Below, one piece after another: positions 43,902 through 53,000 of a stretch of DNA of 64,000 nt; within the stretch, counting starts at the first letter, position 1, and each line of letters starts with the position of its first letter. A program made the position numbers and the translations under genes. The DNA comes from Streptomyces sp. DH5 (GTDB lineage Bacteria > Actinomycetota > Actinomycetes > Streptomycetales > Streptomycetaceae): assembly GCF_020873915.1 (NCBI RefSeq), contig NZ_JAHWGP010000021.1:62001-126000 (forward strand). The letters run 5' to 3'. The notes under the pieces are model-generated. The model was not told the origin of the DNA, did not search any database, and was given only the letters and a program-made list of their open reading frames with translations.

Positions 43902-45140
43902 GTGGCAGCGGAGATTGTCAATCCTCGCAGCGACAGCGAAAGCCGGAACGGTCACAAGGAACCGGAGAGCGGGGCAGAGCCCCTGGATTCCTTCGACCCG
44001 GCGTTCGCGCTGCACCGCGGCGGCAAGATGGCTGTGCAGGCCACCGTGCCGATCCGCGACAAGGACGATCTGTCCCTGGCTTACACGCCCGGCGTCGCGA
44101 AGGTGTGCAGCGCGATCGCCGAGCAGCCGGACCTCGTCCACGACTACACGTGGAAGTCGCAGGTCGTCGCCGTCGTGACCGACGGCACGGCCGTGCTCGG
44201 ACTCGGGGACATCGGACCCGAGGCCTCCCTCCCGGTGATGGAGGGCAAGGCCATCCTCTTCAAGCAGTTCGGCGGCGTGGACGCGGTCCCGCTCGCGCTG
44301 AACTGCACCGACGTCGACGAGATCGTCGAGACGGTGGTCCGTCTCGCCCCGTCCTTCGGCGGGGTGAACCTGGAGGACATCTCGGCGCCCCGGTGCTTCG
44401 AGATCGAGCGGCGGCTGCAGGAGCGGCTGGACATCCCGGTCTTCCACGACGACCAGCACGGCACGGCGGTCGTGTCGCTGGCGGCGCTGCGGAACGCGGC
44501 GCGGCTGAGCGGGCGCACGCTGGGTGAACTGCGGGCGGTGATCTCGGGTGCGGGCGCCGCGGGGGTCGCGATCGCCAAGATGCTGGTCGAGGCCGGCATC
44601 GGCGACGTCGCCGTGGCGGACCGCAAGGGCGTCGTCTCGCGGGACCGCGAGGACCTCACGCCGATCAAGGCGGAGGTGGCGTCGTTCACCAACAAGGCCG
44701 GTCTCTCCGGGACGCTGGAGTCGGCGCTGGCCGGCGCCGACGTGTTCATCGGTGTCTCCGGCGGCACGGTGGCGGAGTCCGCGGTGGCGTCGATGGCCGA
44801 GGGCGCGTTCGTCTTCGCCATGGCCAACCCGAACCCGGAGGTGCATCCGGAGGTCGCGCACAAGTACGCGGCGGTCGTGGCCACCGGACGGTCGGACTTC
44901 CCCAACCAGATCAACAACGTGCTGGCGTTCCCCGGGATCTTCGCGGGGGCGCTGCAGGTGCGGGCCTCCCGCATCACCGAAGGGATGAAGCTGGCGGCGG
45001 CCGAGGCGCTGGCCTCGGTGGTCGGTGACGATCTCGCCGCCGACTACGTCATCCCGTCCCCGTTCGACGAGCGGGTCGCCCCCGCGGTGACGGCGGCGGT
45101 CGCCGCTGCCGCCCGGGCGGAGGGCGTCGCCCGCCGCTGA
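43902..45140 (+). CDS. NADP-dependent malic enzyme
   Basis: Oxidatively decarboxylates malate to pyruvate, giving NADPH and linking the TCA cycle to acetyl-CoA and polyketide or triacylglycerol supply. The protein has 412 residues from the GTG at 43902. Conserved blocks are LSLAYTPGVAKVC (catalytic Tyr), VVTDGTAVLGLGDIGPEASLPVMEGKAILF (catalytic Lys), FHDDQHGTAVV (metal Asp pair), GAGAAGVAIAKML (dinucleotide loop) and FAMANPNPEVHP. It lacks the C-terminal phosphotransacetylase domain of large MaeB proteins. The S. coelicolor homologue (SCO5261 as I recall) prefers NADP; cofactor is inferred from that. Confidence 0.93.
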   Translation: MAAEIVNPRSDSESRNGHKEPESGAEPLDSFDPAFALHRGGKMAVQATVPIRDKDDLSLAYTPGVAKVCSAIAEQPDLVHDYTWKSQVVAVVTDGTAVLGLGDIGPEASLPVMEGKAILFKQFGGVDAVPLALNCTDVDEIVETVVRLAPSFGGVNLEDISAPRCFEIERRLQERLDIPVFHDDQHGTAVVSLAALRNAARLSGRTLGELRAVISGAGAAGVAIAKMLVEAGIGDVAVADRKGVVSRDREDLTPIKAEVASFTNKAGLSGTLESALAGADVFIGVSGGTVAESAVASMAEGAFVFAMANPNPEVHPEVAHKYAAVVATGRSDFPNQINNVLAFPGIFAGALQVRASRITEGMKLAAAEALASVVGDDLAADYVIPSPFDERVAPAVTAAVAAAARAEGVARR

Positions 45141-45157
45141 GGCGCGTGCCGTCCCCG

Positions 45158-45193
45158 CCGGCCCCGTCCCCCTGTGGACGGGGCCGGTTTTTT
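45158..45193 (+). terminator. Intrinsic terminator after malic enzyme
   Basis: Arms 45158-45169 and 45176-45187 pair perfectly over 12 bases with a 6-base loop and are followed by six T residues (45188-45193). This is one of the few textbook Rho-independent terminators in the window. Confidence 0.93.
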
Positions 45194-45323
45194 CACCTGC
45201 CGTGCCGCCGCCGGTCGAGTGGAGGGCGGAGCTGCCGTCGCACGGCCGGGTCGCCCGCAAGAGGGCGTGTCTCACAGCGGGCCCTGGTTCCCCAGGGCGG
45301 GTCCGGGACCTATCGTCAAGGTC

Positions 45324-46289
45324 ATGTTCGCCGTCTACGCCGCCCGAATCGACCGCGACCAGCCGCTCAACGGTCTGGAGTCGGGGGAGCGTCCCGCTCC
45401 CGAGACCCGGCCCGGCTGGAGCACCGTCACGGTCAAGGCCGCCTCCCTCAACCACCACGACCTCTGGTCCCTGCGGGGCGTCGGCCTCGCGGAGGACAAG
45501 CTGCCGATGATCCTCGGCTGCGACGCCGCCGGTGTCGACGCGGACGGCAACGAGGTCGTCCTGCACTCCGTGATCGGGCAGAGCGGTCACGGGGTCGGGC
45601 CCAGGGAGCCCCGGTCCATCCTGACCGAGCGCTACCAGGGCACCTTCGCCGAGCAGGTATCGGTGCCCACCTGGAACATCCTGCCCAAGCCGAAGGAGCT
45701 CTCCTTCGAGGAGGCCGCCTGCCTGCCGACCGCCTGGCTCACCGCGTACCGGATGCTGTTCACCAACGCCGGCGTGCGGCCCGGTGACTCCGTCCTGGTG
45801 CAGGGTGCCGGCGGCGGGGTCGCGACCGCCGCGATCGTGCTCGGCAAGGCCGCCGGACTGCGCGTCTTCGCCACCAGCCGGGACGAGGCCAAGCGCGAGC
45901 GGGCGCTCGAACTCGGCGCCGTGGAGGCGGTGGAGCCCGGTGCGCGGCTGCCGCAGCGGGTCGACGCCGTCATCGAGACCGTGGGGGCCGCCACCTGGTC
46001 CCACTCGGTGAAGTCGCTGCGCCCCGGCGGCACGCTGGTGATCTCCGGGGCCACCAGCGGTGACCGGCCCTCGCACGCCGAGCTGACCCGAGTCTTCTTC
46101 CTGGAGCTGAAGATCGTCGGCTCCACGATGGGGACCAAGGACGAACTGGAGGACCTGCTCTCCTTCTGTGCCGCCACGGGCGTACGGCCCGTCATCGACG
46201 AGGTCCTGCCCCTCAACCGGGCCCGGGAGGGCTTCGAGCGGATGGCGGACGGGGGCCTCTTCGGGAAGATCGTGCTCACCGGTCACTGA
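45324..46289 (+). CDS. Zinc-type/quinone-oxidoreductase-like dehydrogenase (MDR family)
   Basis: A 321-residue medium-chain dehydrogenase/reductase. The N-terminal catalytic domain has ASLNHHDLWSLRG and ILGCDAAGVDADGNEVV; the Rossmann domain has VLVQGAGGGVATAAIVLGKAAG and the closing FGKIVLTGH. The structural zinc cysteine cluster is absent, so it is nearer to quinone oxidoreductases than to classical alcohol dehydrogenases. The ATG at 45324 is preferred to frames open upstream. The substrate is unknown. Confidence 0.88.
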   Translation: MFAVYAARIDRDQPLNGLESGERPAPETRPGWSTVTVKAASLNHHDLWSLRGVGLAEDKLPMILGCDAAGVDADGNEVVLHSVIGQSGHGVGPREPRSILTERYQGTFAEQVSVPTWNILPKPKELSFEEAACLPTAWLTAYRMLFTNAGVRPGDSVLVQGAGGGVATAAIVLGKAAGLRVFATSRDEAKRERALELGAVEAVEPGARLPQRVDAVIETVGAATWSHSVKSLRPGGTLVISGATSGDRPSHAELTRVFFLELKIVGSTMGTKDELEDLLSFCAATGVRPVIDEVLPLNRAREGFERMADGGLFGKIVLTGH

Positions 46290-46344
46290 GGGGAACGGGT
46301 TCGCGTCGACGGCCGGTCCGGTTCACCGGGCCGGCCGTCGGTGT

Positions 46345-46390
46345 GTCAACCGAGGTTGACGACGACGCCCTGTCAATGTAAGTTGACATC
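46345..46390 (+). promoter_or_regulatory. Leaderless promoter overlapped by two inverted repeats
   Basis: TTGACG (46356-46361) and TAAGTT (46379-46384), 17 bases apart, form a near-consensus promoter that would start transcription at the ATG at 46391. Two inverted repeats cover it: GTCAACC/GGTTGAC (46345-46351 and 46354-46360) over the -35, and TGTCAA/TTGACA (46371-46376 and 46383-46388) over the -10. A GTTGAC half-site is common to both. This suggests tight autorepression by the small HTH protein that follows. Confidence 0.78.
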
Positions 46391-46600
46391 ATGACTGAGG
46401 CAACCGATCTCGCCGAGCGGGCGGGCGACCGTGATCCACGGGTGGGCCTGCGGGCCGTCGCCGCGCTGCGCAGGCTGCTGGAGCAACTGGAGACCGTCCA
46501 GGTGCGCAACGCGCGCAACCAGGGCTGGTCGTGGCAGGAGATCGCCACCGAACTCGGGGTCAGCAGGCAGGCCGTGCACAAGAAGTACGGGAGGCATTGA
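46391..46600 (+). CDS. Small helix-turn-helix DNA-binding protein
   Basis: A 69-residue protein beginning at the probable transcription start. Residues about 15-40 form a charged helix (VGLRAVAALRRLLEQLETVQV); residues about 44-66 form an HTH (GWSWQEIATELGVSRQAVHKKYG) of the sigma-70 region 4/MarR-like type. No ligand domain is present. The stop overlaps the next start by one base (TGATG). Two inverted repeats in its promoter suggest autoregulation as a dimer. It may control the Clp-N protein gene and others; this is inference. Confidence 0.88.
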   Translation: MTEATDLAERAGDRDPRVGLRAVAALRRLLEQLETVQVRNARNQGWSWQEIATELGVSRQAVHKKYGRH

Positions 46601-47169
46601 TGTTCGAGAGGTTCACGAAGGACGCCCGGGACGTGGTGAAGGCGGCGGTCGCCCAGGCGGAGCGGGTGGGTGCGCGCCGGGTGGACGCCGGGCACCTGCT
46701 GCTGGCCCTCCTCGACCGGGAGGGCGGCAGGGCCTCCTTCGCGCTGGCGGCCCTCGGGCTCGACGGACGGCGGGAGTCGGTGCGGGAGGCGCTGGAGCTG
46801 GCCCGCCGACGGGGCGGGCTGACCCAGGCCGAGACCGACGCCCTCGCCGGGCTGGGGATCCACGTGCCGGAGATCGTGGCCCGGGTGGAGGAGGCGCACG
46901 GGGCCGGTGCGCTGTCCCCCGGCCGCCGGGGTGGCGGCCGGTGGTCGGGGCACCGCCCCTTCGAGCAGGAGGCCAAGGACGTCCTGACCGGGGCGTTGCG
47001 CGCCGCCACCGCCCTGCGGGACCGGCGCATCGGCGACCAGCACCTCCTGCTCGCCCTCACCGTCCGTCCCGGCGTCCCCGCCGAGGTCCTCGCCGACCAC
47101 GGGGTGACGTACGAGTCCGTGACCCGGGTGCTGTACGGGGGCGGCGGCGAGGCCAGGGCGGCGGGCTGA
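46600..47169 (+). CDS. Stand-alone Clp N-terminal (Clp-N) domain protein
   Basis: A 189-residue protein with two Clp-N type repeats, about residues 5-60 (FTKDARDVVKAAVAQAERVGA, HLLLALLDREGG) and 125-180 (FEQEAKDVLTGALRAATALRD, HLLLALTVRPGVPAEVL), joined by a Gly/Arg linker. Clp-N domains bind substrates or adaptors at ClpA/ClpC. Here no AAA+ ATPase or ClpP is attached or adjacent. It may act as a ClpC-competing adaptor or as a ligand sensor for the HTH partner, to which it is translationally coupled. Its function is not established. Confidence 0.88.
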   Translation: MFERFTKDARDVVKAAVAQAERVGARRVDAGHLLLALLDREGGRASFALAALGLDGRRESVREALELARRRGGLTQAETDALAGLGIHVPEIVARVEEAHGAGALSPGRRGGGRWSGHRPFEQEAKDVLTGALRAATALRDRRIGDQHLLLALTVRPGVPAEVLADHGVTYESVTRVLYGGGGEARAAG

Positions 47170-47176
47170 ACGCTCC

Positions 47177-48214
47177 TCAGCCCTTCGGGGTCCGCAGCAG
47201 CGACCCGATCCGCGCCGCCGCCGTGGACAGATGGCGACGGGCGTCGCGCAGCTGGTCGCCGGTGACTCCGTGGTCGCGGGCCGCGTCCCGGATGTCGTCC
47301 CGGAAGCGGTCCAGCAGCCGGTCCAGATCGCGGGCCGGGTCGCCGGTGGAGCCCGAGGCGTCCTCGTGCGCCCACGGCGGGGTGTAGTCGGCGGGGAAGT
47401 CCTCCGGGGTGTGGGAGTAATCCGGCTCGGAGTCCTTGCCGGAGGCTCCCGTGCCGGAGCGGCCGAAGGCGAAGTCCTTGCCGAAGCCGCCCATCTCCTT
47501 GGCGAGTTCACCGAGCCCTTCGCGCAGCCCCGTCGGCCAGTCGCCCCGGGCGAAGTGACCCTGCACCTGGTCCTGGACCTGCCGCATGATCCGCTGGACC
47601 TCCTCCTGCGCCTTGTCCTGGGCCTCCTTGGCCTGCCGGCGGGCGCGCTGGGCCTCCTCGCGGGAGCGGCGGCTCTCGTCCTTGGCGCGCCGGGCCTGTT
47701 CCTTCCACTCCTGCTTGGCGCGGCGCATCTCCTCCCTGGCGGCGCGCCAGGCGTCCTTGTCGCCGAAGGCCGCGAAGTCACCGAAGGGGCCCTCCTCCCC
47801 GGCGGACGCGCCGGTGGTGCGGGGCTGGCGGGCCCTGCCGGCCTCGGCGCGCATCTCGCGGCGCAGATCACCTGCCGCGCCGCTGACGTCGGCCCGGATC
47901 TCCGCGGCGAGTTCGGCGACCGACTCCCGGATCTCCAGTTCCAGGTCGGCCAGTTCGGCACTGCGGTCGGCCAGTTCGGCGCGGCCGGCGTCCGTGATGG
48001 AGTACACCTTGCGGCCGCCCTCGGTGGTGTGGGTGACCAGGCCTTCCGCCTCCAGTTTGGCCAGCCGCGGGTAGACCGTGCCCGCCGAGGGCGCGTACAG
48101 CCCCTGGAAGCGCTCCTCGAGGAGGCGGATCACCTCGTAGCCGTGACGCGGTGCCTCGTCCAGCAGCTTCAGCAGGTAGAGGCGGAGGCGTCCGTGGGCG
48201 AAGACGGGGGGCAT
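47177..48214 (-). CDS. PadR-family regulator with long coiled-coil extension
   Basis: A 345-residue protein. Residues 1-85 are a PadR winged helix (HGRLRLYLLKLLDEAPRHGYEV, PSAGTVYPRLAKLEAEGLV). Residues about 85-215 are a highly charged coiled coil (REEMRRAKQEWKEQARRAKDESRRSREE). The C-terminal 130 residues are Gly/Asp-rich and then helical (DLDRLLDRFRDDIRDAA). This is far longer than a typical PadR protein of 110-180 residues. It lies one base after the DUF4097 gene stop and is the second gene of that operon. A palindromic operator lies upstream of the operon. Confidence 0.88.
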   Translation of the reverse strand: MPPVFAHGRLRLYLLKLLDEAPRHGYEVIRLLEERFQGLYAPSAGTVYPRLAKLEAEGLVTHTTEGGRKVYSITDAGRAELADRSAELADLELEIRESVAELAAEIRADVSGAAGDLRREMRAEAGRARQPRTTGASAGEEGPFGDFAAFGDKDAWRAAREEMRRAKQEWKEQARRAKDESRRSREEAQRARRQAKEAQDKAQEEVQRIMRQVQDQVQGHFARGDWPTGLREGLGELAKEMGGFGKDFAFGRSGTGASGKDSEPDYSHTPEDFPADYTPPWAHEDASGSTGDPARDLDRLLDRFRDDIRDAARDHGVTGDQLRDARRHLSTAAARIGSLLRTPKG

Positions 48215-48215
48215 G

Positions 48216-49088
48216 TCAGAACACCTTCTTGTCGGTCGTACCGTCATTGTCTCCCGTGGCGTCCCGTGGGTCCGGCTCGTCCTCCCGGGGCGGGCGGCGC
48301 AGCAGGGCGATCGAACCGGAGATGGTGGTGGCCCGCAGCTTGCCGCTGCCGGCTCCCAGCCGGCCGGTGAGCTTGTGGGCGCCCCACAGGCCCTGGACCC
48401 GGAGGTCGTCGAAGGCGTTGGAGATCGCGCCGCTGGCGGTGTTCGCCTCGACCTCGGCGTCCGCCGGGTCGGGCATCCGGATGGCGATCTCGCCGGAGAC
48501 GCTGGTCAGCCTGACGTCGGTGGGGCCGTCCGGGGCGAGGTCCACGATCATGGAGCCGCTGACGGTGTCCGCTCGCACGGAGGGGCCGGAGCCCTCGACG
48601 ACGGTGAGGTCGCCGGCGACGGAGGCGAAGCGGAGGTCGCCGGTGACGGACTGGGCCTCCACGCTGCCGGAGACGGTGTCCGCGCGGACGGGTCCGGAGA
48701 GGGAGACGAGGGTGGTGTCGCCGGCGACACCCTTGACCGCGGCGGGGCCGCGGATGCCGGAGACGACGGCGGTGGCGCCGACGACGCCGACCTCGACGCG
48801 GGTCCTGGCGGGGACGGCGAGGGAGACCACCGCGCTGCGGCGCCAGCCCTTGTGGTCGAGCCACTTGAGGAAGCCCTTCCAGGGCAGGTCGTCGTAGGCC
48901 ACCGTGAGGGTGCCGTCCTTCTGGGTGACGATCAGGGGCGGGCCCTCGATCTCGGAGACCTCCAGGCGGGCGGGGCCTTCGTCGGTGCCCACGACGTTCA
49001 CCGTGCCGTTGACGATGCGCACGTGGAGTTCGGTCACGGGGGCGTCGAAGGTGAGCTTGGTGGGCTCCGCTACGGACGACTCGGGCAT
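48216..49088 (-). CDS. DUF4097 beta-repeat protein
   Basis: A 290-residue protein made of repeating beta-strand units (VSGIRGPAAVKGVAGDTTLVS, ADTVSGSVEAQSVTGDLRF, VRADTVSGSMIVDLAPDG), the DUF4097 right-handed beta-helix pattern. No signal peptide or membrane helix is present. DUF4097 proteins are often encoded with PadR regulators or envelope-stress modules, as here; a biochemical role is not known. The ATG at 49088 follows GGAGGTCGTCACC. The C-terminus is highly acidic. Confidence 0.87.
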   Translation of the reverse strand: MPESSVAEPTKLTFDAPVTELHVRIVNGTVNVVGTDEGPARLEVSEIEGPPLIVTQKDGTLTVAYDDLPWKGFLKWLDHKGWRRSAVVSLAVPARTRVEVGVVGATAVVSGIRGPAAVKGVAGDTTLVSLSGPVRADTVSGSVEAQSVTGDLRFASVAGDLTVVEGSGPSVRADTVSGSMIVDLAPDGPTDVRLTSVSGEIAIRMPDPADAEVEANTASGAISNAFDDLRVQGLWGAHKLTGRLGAGSGKLRATTISGSIALLRRPPREDEPDPRDATGDNDGTTDKKVF

Positions 49089-49128
49089 GGTGACGACCTC
49101 CTGGTGGCACCCGTTTGGCGTGACGCGC

Positions 49129-49161
49129 CATATCGCGTCTCACGTAATTCACGATATATCG
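49129..49161. promoter_or_regulatory. PadR-type operator of the DUF4097-PadR operon
   Basis: CGATATATCG (49152-49161) is a perfect 10-base palindrome inside the longer ACGATATATCGCG. A second TATCGCG half lies at 49131-49137. PadR proteins typically bind ATATCGCGATAT-like sites. The position, 41-73 bases upstream of the DUF4097 start, suits autoregulation. Confidence 0.72.
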
Positions 49162-49357
49162 CGGCCGTGGAAAGTCAAGGTGCTCGTCGTGGTGAACGGT
49201 GCCGGTGCCGGTGCCGACCGGGTGCCGGTGTCGGTGTCGGGTAGGCCGAGCGTGTGAGCCTGCGTCGGCGGGGGCGCGGAGTCTGGTGCCGGCCGGGGGT
49301 GTGTCGCGCAGCCCGGCGCTTACGGGGTGCCGTCGCGCCCACCCGTGCCGCCCTGCG

Positions 49358-49664
49358 GCACGACTGCCCGCGGAGACGTGGGGGCGCGGGGACGTGAGGG
49401 CGCGGGGGTGCGTGGAAGTGGGGGCGTGGGTGGGGAGGGTGTGGGCACGACTGTCCGCAGGGGCGCCGGCGCGGGGTGTGTGGATGCCGGGATGCGGGGG
49501 CGCGGGTGTGGAGGGTGCGGCATGACTGTCCGCAAGGGCGCAAGGGCGCAAGGGCGCAAGGGCGCAGGGGCGCAGGGATGCGGGCGTGAGGGGGCGCGGG
49601 CGTGGGACGCGGCACGACCGCCTGCGGGGGCGCGGGTGTGAGGGTGTGGCCCGACTGCCCGCGG
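49358..49664 (+). repeat. Five dispersed copies of a 16-base repeat in the G-rich spacer
   Basis: GCACGACTGCCCGCGG and close variants occur at 49358, 49445, 49520, 49612 and 49649, at spacings of 87, 75, 92 and 37 bases. Each is followed by G-rich sequence. Variation is mostly transitions. The pattern suggests duplication of units of about 80 bases. Confidence 0.7.
49531..49578 (+). repeat. 8-base tandem repeat (6 units)
   Basis: Four perfect units of CGCAAGGG (49531-49562) are followed by CGCAGGGG and CGCAGGGA. Runs of three or four G at 8-base spacing could form a G-quadruplex on the plus strand. Copy number is likely to vary between strains. Confidence 0.88.
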
Positions 49665-49791
49665 GGCGCGGAGTGAGGGCGGGGCGGCTCGCGGGGGCCA
49701 GGGGCCGGTGTGGGTGTCCGCGGGAGGAGGAGGGGAGGGGCGGGAGGGGTGTGGGGGAGGGGCCGTCCCGCCGGGTTTCAGTGGGGCGGGG

Positions 49792-49971
49792 TTACTCGTC
49801 GTCCTCGTCGTCCAGGCGGGCCAGCCAGGTGGCCAGGCGTTCCACCGGGACCTCGAAATCGGGGTTGAGGTCGACGAACGTCCTCAGCTGCTCGGCCAGC
49901 CACTCGAAGGTGACCTCCTCCTCGCCGCGCCGCTTCTCCAGTTCCTCGATGCCACGGTCCGTGAAGTACAT
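49792..49971 (-). CDS. Small conserved acidic protein (DUF6104-like)
   Basis: A 59-residue protein: MYFTDRGIEELEKRRGEEEV, then FEWLAEQLRTFVDLNPDFEVPVERLATWLARLDDEDDE. It is acidic and helical, without cysteine or signal. It is similar to a short actinobacterial family commonly found near kgd. The ATG at 49971 and codon use support a real gene. It lies downstream of kgd on the same strand, with a strong hairpin between, so it may be expressed separately. No function is known. Confidence 0.8.
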   Translation of the reverse strand: MYFTDRGIEELEKRRGEEEVTFEWLAEQLRTFVDLNPDFEVPVERLATWLARLDDEDDE

Positions 49972-50001
49972 GAGGACAAGGATATGTGCGGGAAAACGGG
50001 C

Positions 50002-50033
50002 GGGCCGCACCCCCCCGGGGGGGGGTGCGGCCC
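50002..50033 (-). terminator. Strong hairpin terminator after kgd
   Basis: Arms 50002-50016 and 50019-50033 pair perfectly over 15 bases, including a run of seven C against seven G, with a 2-base loop. It lies 19 bases past the kgd stop. Confidence 0.85.
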
Positions 50034-50051
50034 GCGCGTACGGCCGGAGGG

Positions 50052-53000
50052 CTACGCCTCGAAGACCTCGCGCACCAGCTGCTCCTGCTCGGCCTGGTGG
50101 CGCTTGGCGGAGCCGACCGCGGGGGACGAGCCGTGCGGCCGCGAGATGCGGCGCAGACGCTCGGCGTGCGGGAGGTCGGCGCCGACCGCCAGGTCGAGGT
50201 GGTCGATCAGGTTGAGCGCGATGAACGGCCAGGCACCCTGGTTCGCCGGCTCCTCCTGGGCCCACAGGTACTTCTCGGCGTTCGGGTACTTCTTGATCTC
50301 CGCCTGGAGCTCCGCACCCGGCAGCGGGTACAGGCGCTCGATGCGGATGATCGCCGTGTCCGTCGTGCCGCGCTTCTTCCGCTCGGCGTCGAGGTCGTAG
50401 TAGACCTTGCCGGCCGTGAAGACGACCTTCTTCACCGCGGCCGGGTCGACCGAGGTGTCGCCGATGACCGGGCGGAACTGGCCCGTGGTGAACTCCTCCG
50501 CCGTCGAGGCCGCGGCCTTCAGGCGCAGCATCGACTTCGGCGTGAAGACGACCAGCGGCTTGTGGTGCGGGTTGTGCACCTGCCACCGCAGGAGGTGGAA
50601 GTAGTTCGCCGGCGACGTCGGCATCGCGACCGTCATGTTGTTCTGCGCGCAGAGCTGCAGGAACCGCTCCGGGCGGGCCGAGGAGTGGTCCGGGCCCTGG
50701 CCCTCGTAACCGTGGGGGAGGAGCAGGACCACACCGGAGGTCTGGGCCCACTTCTGCTCGGCGGAGGAGATGAACTCGTCCACGACGGTCTGTGCGCCGT
50801 TGACGAAGTCACCGAACTGCGCCTCCCACAGCACGAGCGCGTCGGGGCGGGCCAGCGAGTAGCCGTACTCGAAGCCCATCGCCGCGTACTCGGACAGCAG
50901 GGAGTTGTAGACGTTCAGCCGGCCCTGGTCCTCGGAGAGGTACTGCAGCGGCGTGTACTCGTCGCCCGTGCTGCGGTCGATGATGACCGCGTGACGCTGG
51001 CCGAAGGTGCCGCGCTGGGAGTCCTGGCCGGCCAGACGGACCGGCACGCCCTCCAGCAGCAGCGAACCGAACGCCAGGGTCTCGCCCATGCCCCAGTCGA
51101 TGGTGCCGTCCTCGACCATCGTCGCCCGGCGCTGCAGCTGCGGCAGCAGACGCGGGTGGACGGTGATGTGGTCGGGGACGTTCACCTGGGACTCGGCGAT
51201 CCGCTTGACGATCTCCGTGGTCACCGCGGTGTTCACGGCGACCGGGAACTCGGCCTGCGGGTCGGAGGACTCGACGGACGCGGGCTGGCTGGTGGCCTCA
51301 CGGACCTCCGTGAAGACCTTCTCCAGCTGGCCCTGGTAGTCCTGCAGCGCCTGCTCGGCCTCTTCCAGGGTGATGTCGCCGCGACCGATGAGGGACTCGG
51401 TGTAGAGCTTGCGCACCGAGCGCTTCTTGTCGATCAGGTCGTACATCAGCGGCTGGGTGAAGGCCGGGTTGTCCGACTCGTTGTGACCGCGGCGGCGGTA
51501 GCAGATGAGGTCGATCACCACGTCCTTGTTGAACGCCTGGCGGAACTCGAAGGCCAGGCGCGCGACGCGCACCACCGCCTCCGGGTCGTCGCCGTTCACG
51601 TGGAAGATCGGGGCCTCGATCATGCGGGCCACGTCGGTGGCGTACATCGACGAGCGCGAGGACTCCGGGGCGGCGGTGAAGCCGACCTGGTTGTTGATGA
51701 CGATGTGGACCGTGCCGCCGGTGCGGTAGCCGCGCAGCTGCGACATGTTCAGGGTCTCGGCCACCACGCCCTGGCCCGCGAAGGCCGCGTCGCCGTGGAT
51801 CGCCACCGGCAGGACCGTGAAGTCCGTGCCGCCCTTGCCGATGATGTCCTGCTTGGCGCGGGCGACGCCCTCCAGGACCGGGTCGACCGCCTCCAGGTGG
51901 GAGGGGTTGGCGACCAGGGAGACCTTGATCTGCTCGCCGTCCAGGCCGGTGAAGGTCCCCTCGGCGCCCAGGTGGTACTTCACGTCGCCGGAGCCGTGCA
52001 TCGACTTCGGGTCGAGGTTGCCCTCGAACTCGCGGAAGATCTGCGCGTACGACTTGCCGACGATGTTGGCGAGCACGTTCAGCCGGCCGCGGTGGGCCAT
52101 GCCGATGACGACCTCGTCCAGACGGGACTCGGCGGCCGAGTCCAGCACGGCGTCGAGCAGCGGGATGACGGACTCGCCGCCCTCCAGGGAGAAGCGCTTC
52201 TGGCCGACGTACTTCGTCTGCAGGAAGGTCTCGAACGCCTCCGCGGCGTTCAGCCGGCGCAGGATGCGCAGCTGCTCCTCGCGCTCGGGCTTGGTGTGCG
52301 AGCGCTCGATGCGGTCCTGGATCCACTTGCGCTGCTTCGGGTCCTGGATGTGCATGAACTCGACACCGGTGGTGCGGCAGTACGAGTCGCGCAGCACGCC
52401 GAGGATGTCGCGCAGCTTCATCAGGGACTTGCCGGCGAAGCCGCCGACGGCGAACTCGCGCTCCAGGTCCCACAGGGTGAGGCCGTGCTCGACGATGTCC
52501 AGGTCGGGGTGCTTGCGCTGGCGGTACTCCAGCGGGTCGGTGTCGGCCATGACGTGGCCGCGGACCCGGTAGGAGTGGATCAGCTCGAAGACCCGGGCGG
52601 CCTTGGTGACGTCGTCGTCGTGGGAGGCGTCGATGTCCTTGAGCCAGCGCACCGGCTCGTAGGGGATGCGCAGCGCCTCGAAGATCTCGTCGTAGAAGTC
52701 GTTCTCGCCGAGGAGGAGGTTGGCGACCTGGCGCAGGAACTCGCCGGAGGCGGCGCCCTGGATCACCCGGTGGTCGTAGGTCGACGTGAGCGTCATGACC
52801 TTGGAGATGCCGAGCTTGTTCAGGGTGTCCTGGCTGGTGCCCTGGAACTCCGCCGGGTAGTCCATCGAGCCGACGCCGAGGATCACCGACTGGCCGGGCA
52901 TCAGACGCGGCACGGAGTGCACGGTGCCCAGGCCGCCGGGGTTGGTCAGGGAGACCGTGACGCCGGTGAAGTCGTCCATCGTCAGCTTGTTGTCGCGGGC

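Larger units (their letters stand above)
49089..49791. other. 703-base G-rich repetitive spacer, no gene supported
   Basis: The first 75 bases carry the DUF4097-PadR promoter and PadR-type operator. From about 49190 to 49790 the plus strand is strongly G-rich and built from short repeats (GTGCCGGT, GGGGGCGCGGG, CGCAAGGG). Frames through it encode only Arg/Gly/His/Pro low-complexity peptides, which I take to be non-coding. Confidence 0.75.

Noticed and set aside
49190-49690. Open frames through the G-rich spacer encoding Arg/His/Pro-rich peptides
   Set aside because: They are low-complexity products of short DNA repeats in all frames and show no codon preference or domain.
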